Below are positions 1 through 9,056 of a DNA stretch of 64,000 nt, in pieces. Source of the DNA: Flavobacterium gelidicaeli (GTDB lineage Bacteria > Bacteroidota > Bacteroidia > Flavobacteriales > Flavobacteriaceae); NCBI RefSeq assembly GCF_013294005.1, contig NZ_JABSNK010000008.1, forward strand, positions 62,001-126,000, read 5' to 3'. The notes under the pieces are model-generated. The model was not told the DNA's origin and made no database searches. It saw only the letters and a program-made list of their open reading frames with translations. Position numbers and translations under genes: made by a program. Within the stretch, counting starts at the first letter, position 1; each line of letters starts with the position of its first letter.

Positions 1-447
1 AAAAATATTTTTACCATTAAGGAATTAAGGGGAATTAAGAAAAAAACTTAGAGAATCTCTGCTTTTACTTTGTGAATCTTTGCGGAACAAAAAATTTCGC
101 AGAGACACGCGGAGGTTGCGCAGAGAATCGCAAAAATATTTTTACCATTAAGAAATTAAGGGAAATTAAGAAAAAAAACTTAGAGAATCTCTGGGGCAAC
201 TTTGTGAATCTTTGCGGAACAAAAAATTACGCAGAGACGCGCAAAAATATTTTCACCATTAAGGAATTAAGGGAAATTAAGAAAAAAAACTTAGAGAATC
301 TTTGGGGCAACTTTGTGAATCTTTGCGGAACAAAAGATTTCGCAGAGACACGCGGAGGTTACTCAGAGACGCGCAAAGTCTGTCTTTAGCATTAAAAAGT
401 AAGCATATAAAAAGCAACCCTTAATGGATCTAAATTCCTTAATGGTT
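1..447. repeat. Flavobacterial noncoding repeat cluster, copy 1 (cut by window edge)
   Basis: Three imperfect units start at about 1, 132 and 243, each opening with AAAAATATTTT and a block like CCATTAAGGAATTAAGGG, then AGAGAATCTCTG, CTTTGTGAATCTTTGCGG and GCAGAGACACGCGG. Units are about 111 or 132 bases; the longer ones carry an extra GGAGGTT block. The cluster ends with a tail at 421-447 (TTAATGGATCTAAATTCC followed by TTAATGG). A second copy with the same tail lies at 5802-6158. Short self-complementary pieces (AGAGAATCTCT; TCTTTGCG against CGCAGAGA) suggest folded units. An open frame across the units is a by-product of repeat lengths divisible by three. Confidence 0.85.
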
Positions 448-516
448 AAAAAAATAAGCTAAAACTGCACTTAAACTTACATGTTTCAAAAAGCTAAGTG
501 CTCAAATCACTTATCA

Positions 517-1803
517 CTACACCCACAATTTCCTAAAGCTACTGTCCTTATCATAATCCTTGGCTTGTTTCTCTATGTTAAAATAACGGTGTTTTCTGGG
601 GTCGTTACCTACTCCAGCCAGATAAGCCCAGTTACCCCAATTGCTACACACATCATAATCGATTAATTGCGACTCAAAATAAGCAGCTCCGATGCGCCAA
701 TCCATATGGAGTTCATTGCAGAAATAGCTGGCGACATTTTGGCGTCCGCGGTTGCTCATGAAACCCGTTTGTTTTAATTCGAGCATATTGGCATTGATAA
801 AATCCGATTCGGTTGTGCCATTGATCCATTGCTTGAGTGCTTTTTCGTTGGCTGCTTTGGTATTCGGCTTGTCTGGTTTGATTCCTGAATATAAGAAAAA
901 CTTGGTCTGGTATTTCTTGAACATGAATCGGAAGAAATCACGCCACAGCAATTCAAAAACCAACCAATAAGTCGATTCATTAGCGCCATTAATGGTTTCA
1001 TATTTTTTTATTTGATCATAAATCGCTCTTGGCGAAATACAACCATTTGCTAGCCAAGCAGAAAATTTGGACGAATAATCGGCGCCTACCATTCCGTTTC
1101 TAGTTTCTTTGTAAACCGATAACTGTTTGGTTTCAAAAAAATAATAATTCAATCGGTTTAAGGCTTCGGTTTCTCCGCCTTTAAACTGGATCGCTGCACG
1201 CTTGTCTATTTTGGTCAATTTGAGACCTAACTCCTTTAAAGTTGGCAATTGTAATGGCGGTATTTCAGGAGATGTGATCGCAAGCGGCGCCTCAAAAACA
1301 GGTCTGATAGACGCATCTTGCTCGGTTTTTTTTCTAAAAACAGTAAATACATCCGGAATATCTTTGATCGAAAAAGGCAAATCCTCGGCATGATACAACG
1401 TACTCGTACTAAAAGTTTCGAGCTCACAACGCAATTTGAACAATGCCTCTTGTACTTTTTTTTCGGTTTGCTTTTCTTCATAGGCTACTTCGCGTTTGGC
1501 AAACACTTTTTGAGCTTTGTATTGCGCGACTAGTTTGGGAATTTCCTCTTCGGGCTTTCCTCGAAGAATCAATAAGCCAGAACCTATTTTTCTCAAGTTG
1601 GCGTCTAAATCCTGCAATGATTCCAATAAAAATTGTGCCCTGTAACTCCCTGTTTTTTCAAAGCCAAAACTAGTTGTCTCAAAATGAGCCTCATCAAAAC
1701 AATAGACAGGCAGTAGTTGTTCGCTTTGCGCCACTGCTTTGATCAATGTTTCGTTGTCAAATACCCGTAAATCCGTTTTAAACCAAACTATTGCCGTTTT
1801 CAT
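517..1803 (-). CDS. Cryptochrome/photolyase, DASH type
   Basis: This 428-residue protein is a Cry-DASH flavoprotein. The family binds FAD and a folate antenna and repairs cyclobutane dimers, mainly in single-stranded DNA; some members also signal light. The N-terminal photolyase domain opens with IVWFKTDLRVFDNETL, and the FAD-binding half shows the DASH-typical sequence YWLVFELLWRDFFRFM, then TGFMSNRGRQNVASY and CSNWGNWAYLAGVGNDPR near the C terminus. Length fits the family. Its ATG overlaps the stop of the FeS photolyase gene by one base (TAATG), so it is the last gene of a coupled operon. No C-terminal extension is present. Assignment to the DASH class is by motif recognition; light signalling versus repair cannot be decided from sequence. 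Confidence 0.93.
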   Translation of the reverse strand: MKTAIVWFKTDLRVFDNETLIKAVAQSEQLLPVYCFDEAHFETTSFGFEKTGSYRAQFLLESLQDLDANLRKIGSGLLILRGKPEEEIPKLVAQYKAQKVFAKREVAYEEKQTEKKVQEALFKLRCELETFSTSTLYHAEDLPFSIKDIPDVFTVFRKKTEQDASIRPVFEAPLAITSPEIPPLQLPTLKELGLKLTKIDKRAAIQFKGGETEALNRLNYYFFETKQLSVYKETRNGMVGADYSSKFSAWLANGCISPRAIYDQIKKYETINGANESTYWLVFELLWRDFFRFMFKKYQTKFFLYSGIKPDKPNTKAANEKALKQWINGTTESDFINANMLELKQTGFMSNRGRQNVASYFCNELHMDWRIGAAYFESQLIDYDVCSNWGNWAYLAGVGNDPRKHRYFNIEKQAKDYDKDSSFRKLWV

Positions 1804-3338
1804 TATAAATTATTTATGTTTTTTAAATAGTAATCTGCTTGTTCTAATAGCGCTACTTTTGCCTCCGGTTGCATTTTCTTCCACAGATTGTACATCATCC
1901 CAATGCGCGGATTTTTACCTAATTTATCTTCATGTTTGTCATAGAAATTCCAATACAAACTATTAAAAGGACACGCTTTATCGCCTGTTTTTACAGCTTT
2001 TTTGTAATAACAAGAACCACAATAATGGCTCATTTTATCAATATAACTGGCCGAACTTACATAGGGTTTTGTGCCTACAATTCCACCATCGGCAAACTGG
2101 CTCATGCCTAAGGTATTGGTGATTTCGACCCATTCAATAGCGTCCATGTACACGCCCAAATACCAGGCTCCCACTTCGTCTGGATGCACGCCCGCCAAAA
2201 GCGCAAAGTTGCCCGTAATCATCAATCGCTGAATGTGGTGCGCATAACCGTAATTTAAAGTTTGTTGAATGGCGTCTTTCAGGCAGTTCATTTTGGTGTT
2301 TCCTGTCCAATACCAATCGGGTAATTTTCCTTGATGGTCTAGAAAATTTAAGTTGGCATATTCAGGCATTTTTAACCAATAAATCCCACGCATGTACTCG
2401 CGCCAACCAATAATCTGACGCACAAAACCCTCTAATTGATTGTACTGAATTTCATCTGGTCGTCGCTGCCACTCGGCGATAGCTTTGTCAATTACTTCTT
2501 GTGGCGAAATCATTTTAATATTCATCGAAAAAGAAATCCTTGAGTGATACAACGACCATTCATTAGGCATCATCGCATCTTGGTAACTCCCAAATAAAGG
2601 CAAACAATGCGTCATAAAATAATCTACTAACTCTAACGACTGCGTTCTATTGATGGGCCAAACAAAATGCGCTGCATCTACATTTCCAATAGTTTTGATA
2701 CTAGCTTTCTCAATTTCGCTAGCAATTAGAGTCAGATCATTATCAAAAACCAAAGGCGCTGTAGGTTTGTGATTTTTCGGCAATTTTTTACGGTTTTCTG
2801 CATCATAATTCCACTGCCCGTTAATGGGGTTTGCCCCTTCCATCAAAACGTTGTGTTTTTTACGCATGGAACGGTAAAAATTCTCCATGATAAAGGTTTT
2901 TTTACCTTCAAAAAAATCAGCTAATTCGGTTCTTGTAGTAAAAAAATGTTCAGAATCAACTGCATCGCTCGTAATGGAAACCGACTGATACAAACTCTTT
3001 ACCATCTGGTCTACTCGAAATTCATCTGGCAATTGGTATTCAAAATGAGTGAACTGCTGTTCGTCAATCAAACTAGTTATGTTTTTATCAAATGCTTGCT
3101 TGTTAGTTGGATCGTTCAGTTTAAAATAAATAACGTTGTGATTTTTGGCTTGTAATTCTTTGGCGAAAGCCTGCATTGCTGCAAAAAAACCAATAACCTT
3201 CTGGATGTGATGTGTAGCATAATCGGTTTCGGTACGGATTTCCATCAACACATAGGTCACCGAACTATCGCTGGTTTGAAACCAAGAATGGTTGCTATTG
3301 AGCTGATCTCCTAAAATCAATCGTAATGTTTTTTTCAT
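1803..3338 (-). CDS. FeS-containing (6-4) photolyase, PhrB/CryPro type
   Basis: A 511-residue member of the FeS-BCP (deoxyribodipyrimidine photolyase-related) family. Known members such as Agrobacterium PhrB repair (6-4) photoproducts with FAD, a lumazine antenna and a [4Fe-4S] cluster. The N-terminal RLILGDQLNSNHSWF is typical. Four cysteines at 352, 440, 443 and 456 (in KMNCLKD and YCGSC...ACPF) match the spacing of the known cluster ligands in Agrobacterium PhrB (350, 438, 441, 454, from memory). The conserved YAHHIQRLMITGNFALL stretch is also present. The gene starts just after the DUF2256 gene (stop at 3340) and overlaps Cry-DASH by one base, so it is translated in the same operon. Confidence 0.95.
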   Translation of the reverse strand: MKKTLRLILGDQLNSNHSWFQTSDSSVTYVLMEIRTETDYATHHIQKVIGFFAAMQAFAKELQAKNHNVIYFKLNDPTNKQAFDKNITSLIDEQQFTHFEYQLPDEFRVDQMVKSLYQSVSITSDAVDSEHFFTTRTELADFFEGKKTFIMENFYRSMRKKHNVLMEGANPINGQWNYDAENRKKLPKNHKPTAPLVFDNDLTLIASEIEKASIKTIGNVDAAHFVWPINRTQSLELVDYFMTHCLPLFGSYQDAMMPNEWSLYHSRISFSMNIKMISPQEVIDKAIAEWQRRPDEIQYNQLEGFVRQIIGWREYMRGIYWLKMPEYANLNFLDHQGKLPDWYWTGNTKMNCLKDAIQQTLNYGYAHHIQRLMITGNFALLAGVHPDEVGAWYLGVYMDAIEWVEITNTLGMSQFADGGIVGTKPYVSSASYIDKMSHYCGSCYYKKAVKTGDKACPFNSLYWNFYDKHEDKLGKNPRIGMMYNLWKKMQPEAKVALLEQADYYLKNINNL

Positions 3339-3339
3339 T

Positions 3340-3477
3340 TTATTTATTCATTCGGCATTTATCACTGCAATATTTTACCTCATCCCAGACTTTCTCCCAT
3401 TTTTTACGCCAGCTAAATGGCCGCTGACAAATAACACAAACTTTGGAGGGCAAATCTTGTTTTTTAACGTTTTTCAT
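3340..3477 (-). CDS. DUF2256 small Cys-rich protein
   Basis: A 45-residue ORF with a DUF2256 pattern: [20 protein letters not shown] followed by YCSDKC. The two CxxC-like pairs (Cys14, Cys17, Cys37, Cys41) look like a zinc-ribbon. DUF2256 proteins are known as frequent neighbours of photolyase/cryptochrome genes; their function is not established. The start ATG lies inside the end of the DUF2071 gene (14-base overlap), and the stop is one base before the start of the FeS photolyase gene, so the gene is locked into the operon. It is easily missed by gene callers because it is short. Family call is by motif; role (for example assisting the FeS or FAD photolyase) is inference. Confidence 0.9.
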   Translation of the reverse strand: MKNVKKQDLPSKVCVICQRPFSWRKKWEKVWDEVKYCSDKCRMNK

Positions 3478-4198
3478 TTTCAAAATTAAGTCGGTTTCTT
3501 TTCCATTCTATTCCTACCGAAGATCCTTCGGCTATAAAAACAGCTTCGGGTTTTGTTGTATTTAAAACCGAAAAAGCATCGCCGTACATTGCTGTAAAAT
3601 CGCAATCCATTTTATAATCCAACACTTGATTGGCCAACCAGGAAGGATGTTGTAATTTGTATTCTTCGGTATTATTCTGATCCACTTGGGTATAACCGTA
3701 ATAATGTTCAAAAATGAATTTTTCTAGACCATCCTTTTTCATCGGCTTGGATGCGGTGGATGCTTCTACATAAATACTATTCCACTTATTGTTTAAAAGC
3801 CATCCGAAATGTACTTTTTTACTATTGCCGTCACTCGTAATTTCATGTTTGGTAGGCACCACGGTATAATGTTCCTTATATAATTTATTCGCCATCCAAG
3901 CCACAATAGGATACGGAATTGTTTCATTGATAAAAACAACTCCTCGCTTTAAGGTGTTTCCCTCTTTTCGAATCACATAAAAACGCAGGTTAATTTCTTC
4001 AAAAGTCCCAAAATACGGAATCGGAATATTGAAAAGCTTTGTATTCTTGAACATAAAACCCACCAAACTCACATAGGCTTTACCTTCATACAAATCCAGT
4101 TCCACTCCTTTGGGCAAAAACGGAAGCAGTATGGCAGGATCAATTTCATAATTAGCCATGATGATGTTTTCCCAGTTTGCTTTTAAAAAAAGTGTCAT
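3464..4198 (-). CDS. DUF2071 (YqjF-like) protein
   Basis: This 244-residue protein matches the DUF2071/YqjF family: it opens with [20 protein letters not shown] and continues with [12 protein letters not shown] and [16 protein letters not shown], all characteristic. No signal peptide or membrane segment is seen, so it should be cytoplasmic. The biochemical role of the family is unknown; it is related to the acetoacetate decarboxylase-like fold and is often found near photolyases in Bacteroidota and other bacteria. Its ATG overlaps the upstream photolyase stop by one base (TAATG) and its own 3' end overlaps the DUF2256 start by 14 bases. The placement ties it to light or UV response, but this is inference from context only. 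Confidence 0.88.
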   Translation of the reverse strand: MTLFLKANWENIIMANYEIDPAILLPFLPKGVELDLYEGKAYVSLVGFMFKNTKLFNIPIPYFGTFEEINLRFYVIRKEGNTLKRGVVFINETIPYPIVAWMANKLYKEHYTVVPTKHEITSDGNSKKVHFGWLLNNKWNSIYVEASTASKPMKKDGLEKFIFEHYYGYTQVDQNNTEEYKLQHPSWLANQVLDYKMDCDFTAMYGDAFSVLNTTKPEAVFIAEGSSVGIEWKRNRLNFENEKR

Positions 4199-5688
4199 TA
4201 TGATTTCGTTTTTTTAGTTCGTCGATTCGGATTGGAAACGTGTTTATTTAAGATGCGTTTACCTTCCTCTTTTACTTCGTCTTTTTTGCGAAAGCTCCAC
4301 ACCACATCACTGGCATACTTTCTAGTTTCTTCAATATTGACAACAGGCTCAGGATAATCCTTCCCTATTTCGCAATTGTAAAATTGTTGTTCAATGGGAT
4401 TTAGTTTCCAAGGTTCATGTATTAAATTCACTGGAATTTCGGCCAATTCAGGCACCCATTGTTTGATGAAAACTGCTTCAGGATCATGATCTTCGGAGTT
4501 TTTTATGGGACTATAAATCCGGATGGTGTTAATGCCCGTGGTTCCTGATTGCATTTGGATTTGCGGATAATGAATTCCGGGTTCATAATCTAAAAATTGT
4601 CTGGCTAGAAAATGCAATTCCCGCCAATCTTGCCATAAATTAAAGGTGAAAAAAGACACTACCATTGCACGCATCCTGAAATTGATATAACCTGTTGCTA
4701 CCAAACAGCGCATGCAAGCATCAACAATAGGCACACCCGTTTGTCCTTGTTGCCATGCTTTGATGTAGGTTTCATTTTTTGGTTTAACCAAAGTGTCGTA
4801 GGCTCGATTTACATTTTCGAACTCCATGCGGCACTCGTCTTCAAATTTTTGTATAAAATGGCAATGCCAATGCAATCTTGAAACAAAATTGAGGATGGCG
4901 CGCTTGTTTTTGGATCCTTCGTAATGCTGATTGGTGTACTGATAGATCATTCGCATACTAATGTTTCCATACGCCAGATAAGGTGACAACCTACTGCATC
5001 CTTTTCTGCTCAAAGCAGGCTTAGAAATATGCTTACTGTAATTAACATAACGCTCTTTTACAAAACTATCCAAGTAGCGCCAAGCGAGATTTTCGCCTCC
5101 TTTTTGGAAATTTTTATTTGGGTTTGTAATATCTATTGATAATGGTTGTCCTTTTATAGAATTATAAAATACCTCGTCTAATTGTACTAAATTAAAATCT
5201 TTTACGGCACTCATTTTAGGTTCGGCACGCATGACATCTTCCCATCGTTTGTCCCAATGTTGTCTTGATTTTAATTTCCGGATGACACCGTGCATTTGCG
5301 ATTCTTTCCAGTCGATTTTATTTTTTATAAAAAAATCATGCATTGCTATGTCCCGATCAAAAGTCACTTTGTTCCCAATTTCTTGGTGCGAGAATACCGT
5401 TTTTATATCGTACTTTTTTAGTAGTTCCTCAAAAACAGTTTGTACTTCATTATGAAAATAATAGAAGGTTCCGTTGATCTCATTTAATTTGGTTTGCAGA
5501 TCCTGAATCGACTCATAAATAAACCGCCAATGACGCACATCTGCATCATCATAATCCATAACTGTTGGTTCAAAACAATAAACAAATAACAAAGGCAAAC
5601 CCGAATTTTGCGCAGCAAACAAGGCTTCGTTATCTACAAATCGTAAATCACGTTTGAACCACACAATATTTACAGCTGGTTTACTCAC
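4198..5688 (-). CDS. Cryptochrome/photolyase family protein (class I-like)
   Basis: A 496-residue photolyase-family flavoprotein and the first gene of the operon. The N-terminal antenna domain has [18 protein letters not shown]. The FAD-binding half has [37 protein letters not shown], the [20 protein letters not shown] region and [20 protein letters not shown], where a normal CPD photolyase has its flavin and DNA-lesion contacts. These motifs differ from Cry-DASH and from FeS photolyases, so the operon holds three distinct subfamilies. CPD repair is the likely function but a cryptochrome-like role is possible. The C-terminal tail (NRRTKKTKS) is basic. The stop overlaps the DUF2071 start (TAATG). 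An inverted repeat and -7 box lie just upstream (5701-5738). Confidence 0.92.
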   Translation of the reverse strand: MSKPAVNIVWFKRDLRFVDNEALFAAQNSGLPLLFVYCFEPTVMDYDDADVRHWRFIYESIQDLQTKLNEINGTFYYFHNEVQTVFEELLKKYDIKTVFSHQEIGNKVTFDRDIAMHDFFIKNKIDWKESQMHGVIRKLKSRQHWDKRWEDVMRAEPKMSAVKDFNLVQLDEVFYNSIKGQPLSIDITNPNKNFQKGGENLAWRYLDSFVKERYVNYSKHISKPALSRKGCSRLSPYLAYGNISMRMIYQYTNQHYEGSKNKRAILNFVSRLHWHCHFIQKFEDECRMEFENVNRAYDTLVKPKNETYIKAWQQGQTGVPIVDACMRCLVATGYINFRMRAMVVSFFTFNLWQDWRELHFLARQFLDYEPGIHYPQIQMQSGTTGINTIRIYSPIKNSEDHDPEAVFIKQWVPELAEIPVNLIHEPWKLNPIEQQFYNCEIGKDYPEPVVNIEETRKYASDVVWSFRKKDEVKEEGKRILNKHVSNPNRRTKKTKS

Positions 5689-5700
5689 CGTTTTGTTTTT

Positions 5701-5738
5701 TTTGTTTAACCTTTATTAATTAAAGTTAAACAAATATA
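5701..5738 (-). promoter_or_regulatory. Candidate promoter and operator of the photolyase operon
   Basis: On the minus strand a Bacteroidota-type -7 box TATATTTG lies at 5738-5731. Overlapping it is a perfect 10-base inverted repeat, TTTGTTTAAC at 5701-5710 and GTTAAACAAA at 5725-5734, with a 14-base spacer that is itself partly self-complementary. An operator overlapping the start site is typical of repressor control. A light-responsive MerR/CarH-like regulator would fit the genes, but none is encoded in the window and this is inference. I see no clear -33 TTG. Confidence 0.55.
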
Positions 5739-5801
5739 CAAAACTTAATTTAAATAGAGAATGTTATTGTAAACAGATACAGCTTAAGTAAAGTTATTTT
5801 A

Positions 5802-6158
5802 CAGAGATGTGCGGAGTTTATGCAGAGATTTTTTTAAACCATTAAGAAATTAAGGGACATTAAGAAAAAAACTTAGAGAATCTCTGGGGCAACTTTGTGA
5901 ATCTTTGCGGAACAAAAGATTACACAGAGACACGCGGAACTTGCAAAGACAATCGCAAAAATATTTTTACCATTAAGAAATTTAGGGAAATTAAGAAAAA
6001 AAGTAGTGATTCTCTACTTTTACTTTGTGACTCTTTGCGGAACAAACATTTAGAAAAAAATTAGTAAAACTCTGTGTAAGCTATAACCACAAAAAAACCA
6101 TTAAGTCATTCAGAATAGTAAGCGCAACACTTAATGAATCTAAATTTCTTAATGGTTT
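5802..6158. repeat. Flavobacterial noncoding repeat cluster, copy 2
   Basis: This cluster repeats the blocks of 1-447 in the same orientation: CCATTAAGAAATTAAGGG, AGAGAATCTCTGGGGC, CTTTGTGAATCTTTGCGG and CACAGAGACACGCGG, a second unit opening with AAAAATATTTTT at 5957, and the same tail at 6131-6158 (TTAATGAATCTAAATTTC then TTAATGG). It fills most of the 500-base gap between the photolyase operon and the end of the TonB receptor gene. No coding potential is apparent. The two clusters therefore flank the photolyase operon as direct repeats. Confidence 0.85.
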
Positions 6159-6189
6159 GTAAAAAGTAAACGACTTGTTTGCTATAGCC

Positions 6190-8400
6190 CTATAAGTTAA
6201 AGTTTACCCCTAGCACTATATTTCGTCCTATATTTTGGATTCCATCTGATTTTAGTCTTGATAAATGGGCGATGTATTTTTTATCAAAAATGTTATTTCC
6301 GTTAAGGTTGACGTCAAAAGCTGTTTTACCCAATTTTACAGTTCCACCAAGACCTAAATTCACCAAAGTGTATCCGTTTGATTTGGTTTCAAAACCGCTT
6401 ACATTAGCTTGATTGAATGTAGAGCTTACATTAAAAGTAGCAAAACCAGATTCTAACCAATCTTTAATTTTAAATTCACCTCGTAATGTATTATTCCAAT
6501 TGTTTGCTGGGATTAAAGGCAAATAATCGCCGTTGTCTTTTTTACCAGTAACCGTTTCAAAAGCTGTTTCGTAATGCAACCAATCCAATGGATGTGGGTG
6601 AAAATGCAGTCCTATTTCCCCTCCATATAATTTAGCATTGCTTTGAATGTAATTATACACATCGTTATCGTCTAAAACAATTCCCGTAGGCGATGTGTAA
6701 ATATAATTGTTGATGTGATTGTAAAAACCATTAACAAAAAACTCAATATGATCTGCTTTGTATTCTAAGTTTAGATCGGTTTGTACGTTTTGCTCCGTTT
6801 TCAGATCCGAATTTCCTATTTCATAACGATTGGTTCCTTCGTGAACACCATTTGAGGTCAGCTCGGCCAAGTTTGGCGCTCTAAAACCAGACGCAAGATT
6901 CAATCGCATCGTGAAATTATCAGCCAAATTAGTTTTGTATCCTAACGACGCATTAAAACTATCATATGATTTATCAATAGCTTTAAAGTAGCCTTCATCG
7001 CCTAAGGTTCCGTGCTCAATACTCGATACTTGACGATTATCAAAACGCAAACCCGCTTGCAATGCACTGTTGTTTCCCCATTCATAATTGGCCGTTCCAA
7101 AAACCCCAAAGTCATTGGTAGTGGCATCTGGAATTAAATATTCTTCTCCAGAGTTGGCATTTGTTTGATGCATTCCTTGAATTCCAATAATCGATTCTAG
7201 TTTCCCCATTTTAGGCAAATGGTATTTGGCATCGTAATTAAAGGTTTTTAATTTCATTTGTAAACCTGCTACATTGCTATCTTCAAACTCAGATCGATCG
7301 TTAGTCACATACCCTAAATCAACATCTAGTTTGGAGTTTTTTAAATATATAATGGAATTCAAACTCAATAAATGACTAAAAACACCTTGTCTAGGAAAAC
7401 CAGTATTTTTGCTAGTCGATTGCTCCGCTATTCCATCTTCAGGAAGCCCCAAGTCTAATTTGTTAAAATTATATCGAAGTACCGAAGAAAACTTGGCATT
7501 ACTGTAGCCAATTCCTGTTTTAAAATCGGTTTCATTGTAGCGAGTATTCGTTACGCGATCTCCTCCAGAAATACGATAATCAGAATGCGTATTGTAACTC
7601 CCGCGCGCTAGGAATTTCCAATTTTCTGTTGATGTTTTTAACCCAAGTGAGGAATTGCTTCCTAGCGTATTTGAGAAGAACTTTTGGCTAAAATTAGCTT
7701 TAAACGTATTGGCGTCAGCAAATTTCTCTGGGTTGAAATATAAAACTCCACCAAGAGCATCAGAACCGTACAGCAACGAAGCTGGCCCTTTTATAACCTC
7801 AACGCTTTCTACACCGGCATCATTTAAGCCTAAACCATGTTCGTCACCAAACTGTTGGTTTTCCATACGAACCCCTTGTGAATACACCAAAACGCGGTTA
7901 CCGCTTAATCCACGAATTACGGGTTTCCCAATTGATGTTCCCGTTGAAACTTGCGAAACTCCAGGAATCGTGGCTAAACCTTCAATAAGTGTCGAAGTCC
8001 CTTTTTGTTGCAATTCTTTGATGGTTTCGTGCTCTACCTTCATCACGTTTTGCGATTGAATTTTATTGAAAGCAGTAGAAACAATCACCTCATCCATTTG
8101 AAAAGCAGACTCTTCTAATGTTATATTGAGCGTATTCTCTTTATTTACTTTCTGAATGGTTTTATTTTGAGTTGCAAAACCTACAAATGTGAAGCTTATT
8201 TTGACATCACCGTTAGGCAAATTCGAAAGAGTGTATTTTCCGTTTTCATCTGTAGTAGTTCCTTTGTGCAATTCAGAGGCATAGACGGACACTCCTTTAA
8301 TAGGTTGGTTTGCTAAATTTAAAACGGTACCTGTAACTGTATTTTGTGCCTGGAGCACAGCCGAAAATCCTAAAATCAGGATTAGTATGTATTTTTTCAT
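6190..8400 (-). CDS. TonB-dependent outer-membrane receptor, ZnuD-like
   Basis: A 736-residue receptor. Residues 1-18 are a signal peptide (MKKYILILILGFSAVLQAQ). Residues 20-95 form a carboxypeptidase-regulatory-like (CarbopepD_reg_2) domain, then comes the plug (about 105-225: DEVIVSTAF, VIRGLSGNRVLVYSQGVRME, VEVIKGPASLLYGSDALGG), then a 22-strand-type barrel ending in NIVLGVNFNL with a C-terminal aromatic-type end. The plug and a late HPHPLDWLHYETAFE loop resemble ZnuD-type zinc/haem receptors, so divalent metal uptake is my best guess, not proven. The small His/Cys-rich gene upstream at 8606-8956 supports a metal role. No SusD partner is present, arguing against glycan uptake. Confidence 0.9.
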   Translation of the reverse strand: MKKYILILILGFSAVLQAQNTVTGTVLNLANQPIKGVSVYASELHKGTTTDENGKYTLSNLPNGDVKISFTFVGFATQNKTIQKVNKENTLNITLEESAFQMDEVIVSTAFNKIQSQNVMKVEHETIKELQQKGTSTLIEGLATIPGVSQVSTGTSIGKPVIRGLSGNRVLVYSQGVRMENQQFGDEHGLGLNDAGVESVEVIKGPASLLYGSDALGGVLYFNPEKFADANTFKANFSQKFFSNTLGSNSSLGLKTSTENWKFLARGSYNTHSDYRISGGDRVTNTRYNETDFKTGIGYSNAKFSSVLRYNFNKLDLGLPEDGIAEQSTSKNTGFPRQGVFSHLLSLNSIIYLKNSKLDVDLGYVTNDRSEFEDSNVAGLQMKLKTFNYDAKYHLPKMGKLESIIGIQGMHQTNANSGEEYLIPDATTNDFGVFGTANYEWGNNSALQAGLRFDNRQVSSIEHGTLGDEGYFKAIDKSYDSFNASLGYKTNLADNFTMRLNLASGFRAPNLAELTSNGVHEGTNRYEIGNSDLKTEQNVQTDLNLEYKADHIEFFVNGFYNHINNYIYTSPTGIVLDDNDVYNYIQSNAKLYGGEIGLHFHPHPLDWLHYETAFETVTGKKDNGDYLPLIPANNWNNTLRGEFKIKDWLESGFATFNVSSTFNQANVSGFETKSNGYTLVNLGLGGTVKLGKTAFDVNLNGNNIFDKKYIAHLSRLKSDGIQNIGRNIVLGVNFNL

Positions 8401-8605
8401 CAGGAATGATTCTGTTACTTAGCTAAACGATTTACTAAGCGAGATTGTTTAATTTTTTAAAAAAATAAAAGTGAAACAAAAACAAACAGGAATAAACTTC
8501 CAAACAATGCAATAACAAAGAATTACAACCCTTTTCACGGATGTAATTACTCAATTAATGCTGTGCTTGATTTATAAATTGTTTTATTTATATTCCAAAG
8601 GCTAA

Positions 8606-8956
8606 TTAAGCAATAGAGTTGGGAGGTCCGCGATGAGAATATAAGCTTCCAGAAAATAAAACATCTTTTTTAGAAGCAGAAAAAAAATAAGGAATTAGTT
8701 TGTAATTCGTATAGACTTTATACGTAAAAACTTCAGGAGAAACATAACTTCCAAAGGAGAAATGACACACCGTACATTGCTCAAAGGCATGATGCTGATG
8801 GGTAATTTCAGTATGGGTAACATTGTATTTATGATGGCATTCTGTTTGTGCAAATTGCTCCACAAAATGGACATAGGTATGAAGCGATTGAAAAAATATT
8901 GAGAACAATACGGTCATCGCTAAAGAGAAACTTATTAAGAGCTGTTTCTTTTTCAT
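8606..8956 (-). CDS. Small His/Cys-rich membrane or exported protein
   Basis: I choose the ATG at 8956 (116 residues, MKKKQLLISFSLAMTV) over an upstream TTG. One hydrophobic segment at about residues 6-24 is a signal peptide or anchor. After it comes a dense run of possible metal ligands: ECHHKYNVTHTEITHQHH, then CTVCHFSFG. The C terminus SHRGPP resembles small DUF2946-like proteins found near metal transporters, though I am not sure of that family. It lies upstream of and in the same direction as the TonB receptor, about 200 bases apart, so the two may be co-transcribed. Metal binding is inferred from composition and context. Confidence 0.75.
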   Translation of the reverse strand: MKKKQLLISFSLAMTVLFSIFFQSLHTYVHFVEQFAQTECHHKYNVTHTEITHQHHAFEQCTVCHFSFGSYVSPEVFTYKVYTNYKLIPYFFSASKKDVLFSGSLYSHRGPPNSIA

Positions 8957-8987
8957 ACGAGACAAAGGTAACAAAACGACAAAAGAA

Positions 8988-9033
8988 AACCATCTAAAAT
9001 AACAAAACCTAGATTTTATTATTTTAGATGGTT
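8988..9033 (-). terminator. Terminator of asd
   Basis: A perfect 15-base inverted repeat (AACCATCTAAAATAA at 8988-9002 and its complement at 9019-9033) with a 16-base loop, followed on the minus strand by a T-rich stretch. It sits 24 bases beyond the asd stop and before the next gene's start. Confidence 0.75.
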
Positions 9034-9056
9034 CTTATATTTAGTATAAAATACTA

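Noticed and set aside
72..389. ORF of 105 codons with repeated peptide pattern
   Set aside because: It is the repeat cluster read in one frame; unit lengths are multiples of three, there is no start context, and composition is not protein-like.
1..447. CRISPR array
   Set aside because: Units are over 100 bases, imperfect, without unique spacers of constant length, and no cas genes are near.
631..638. GGGGTAAC on the minus strand as another ECF promoter
   Set aside because: Lies inside Cry-DASH coding sequence, lacks the following AATT and the GATATAA element.
7655..8059. 134-codon ORF antisense to the TonB receptor
   Set aside because: Shadow frame opposite the conserved plug domain; no independent evidence.
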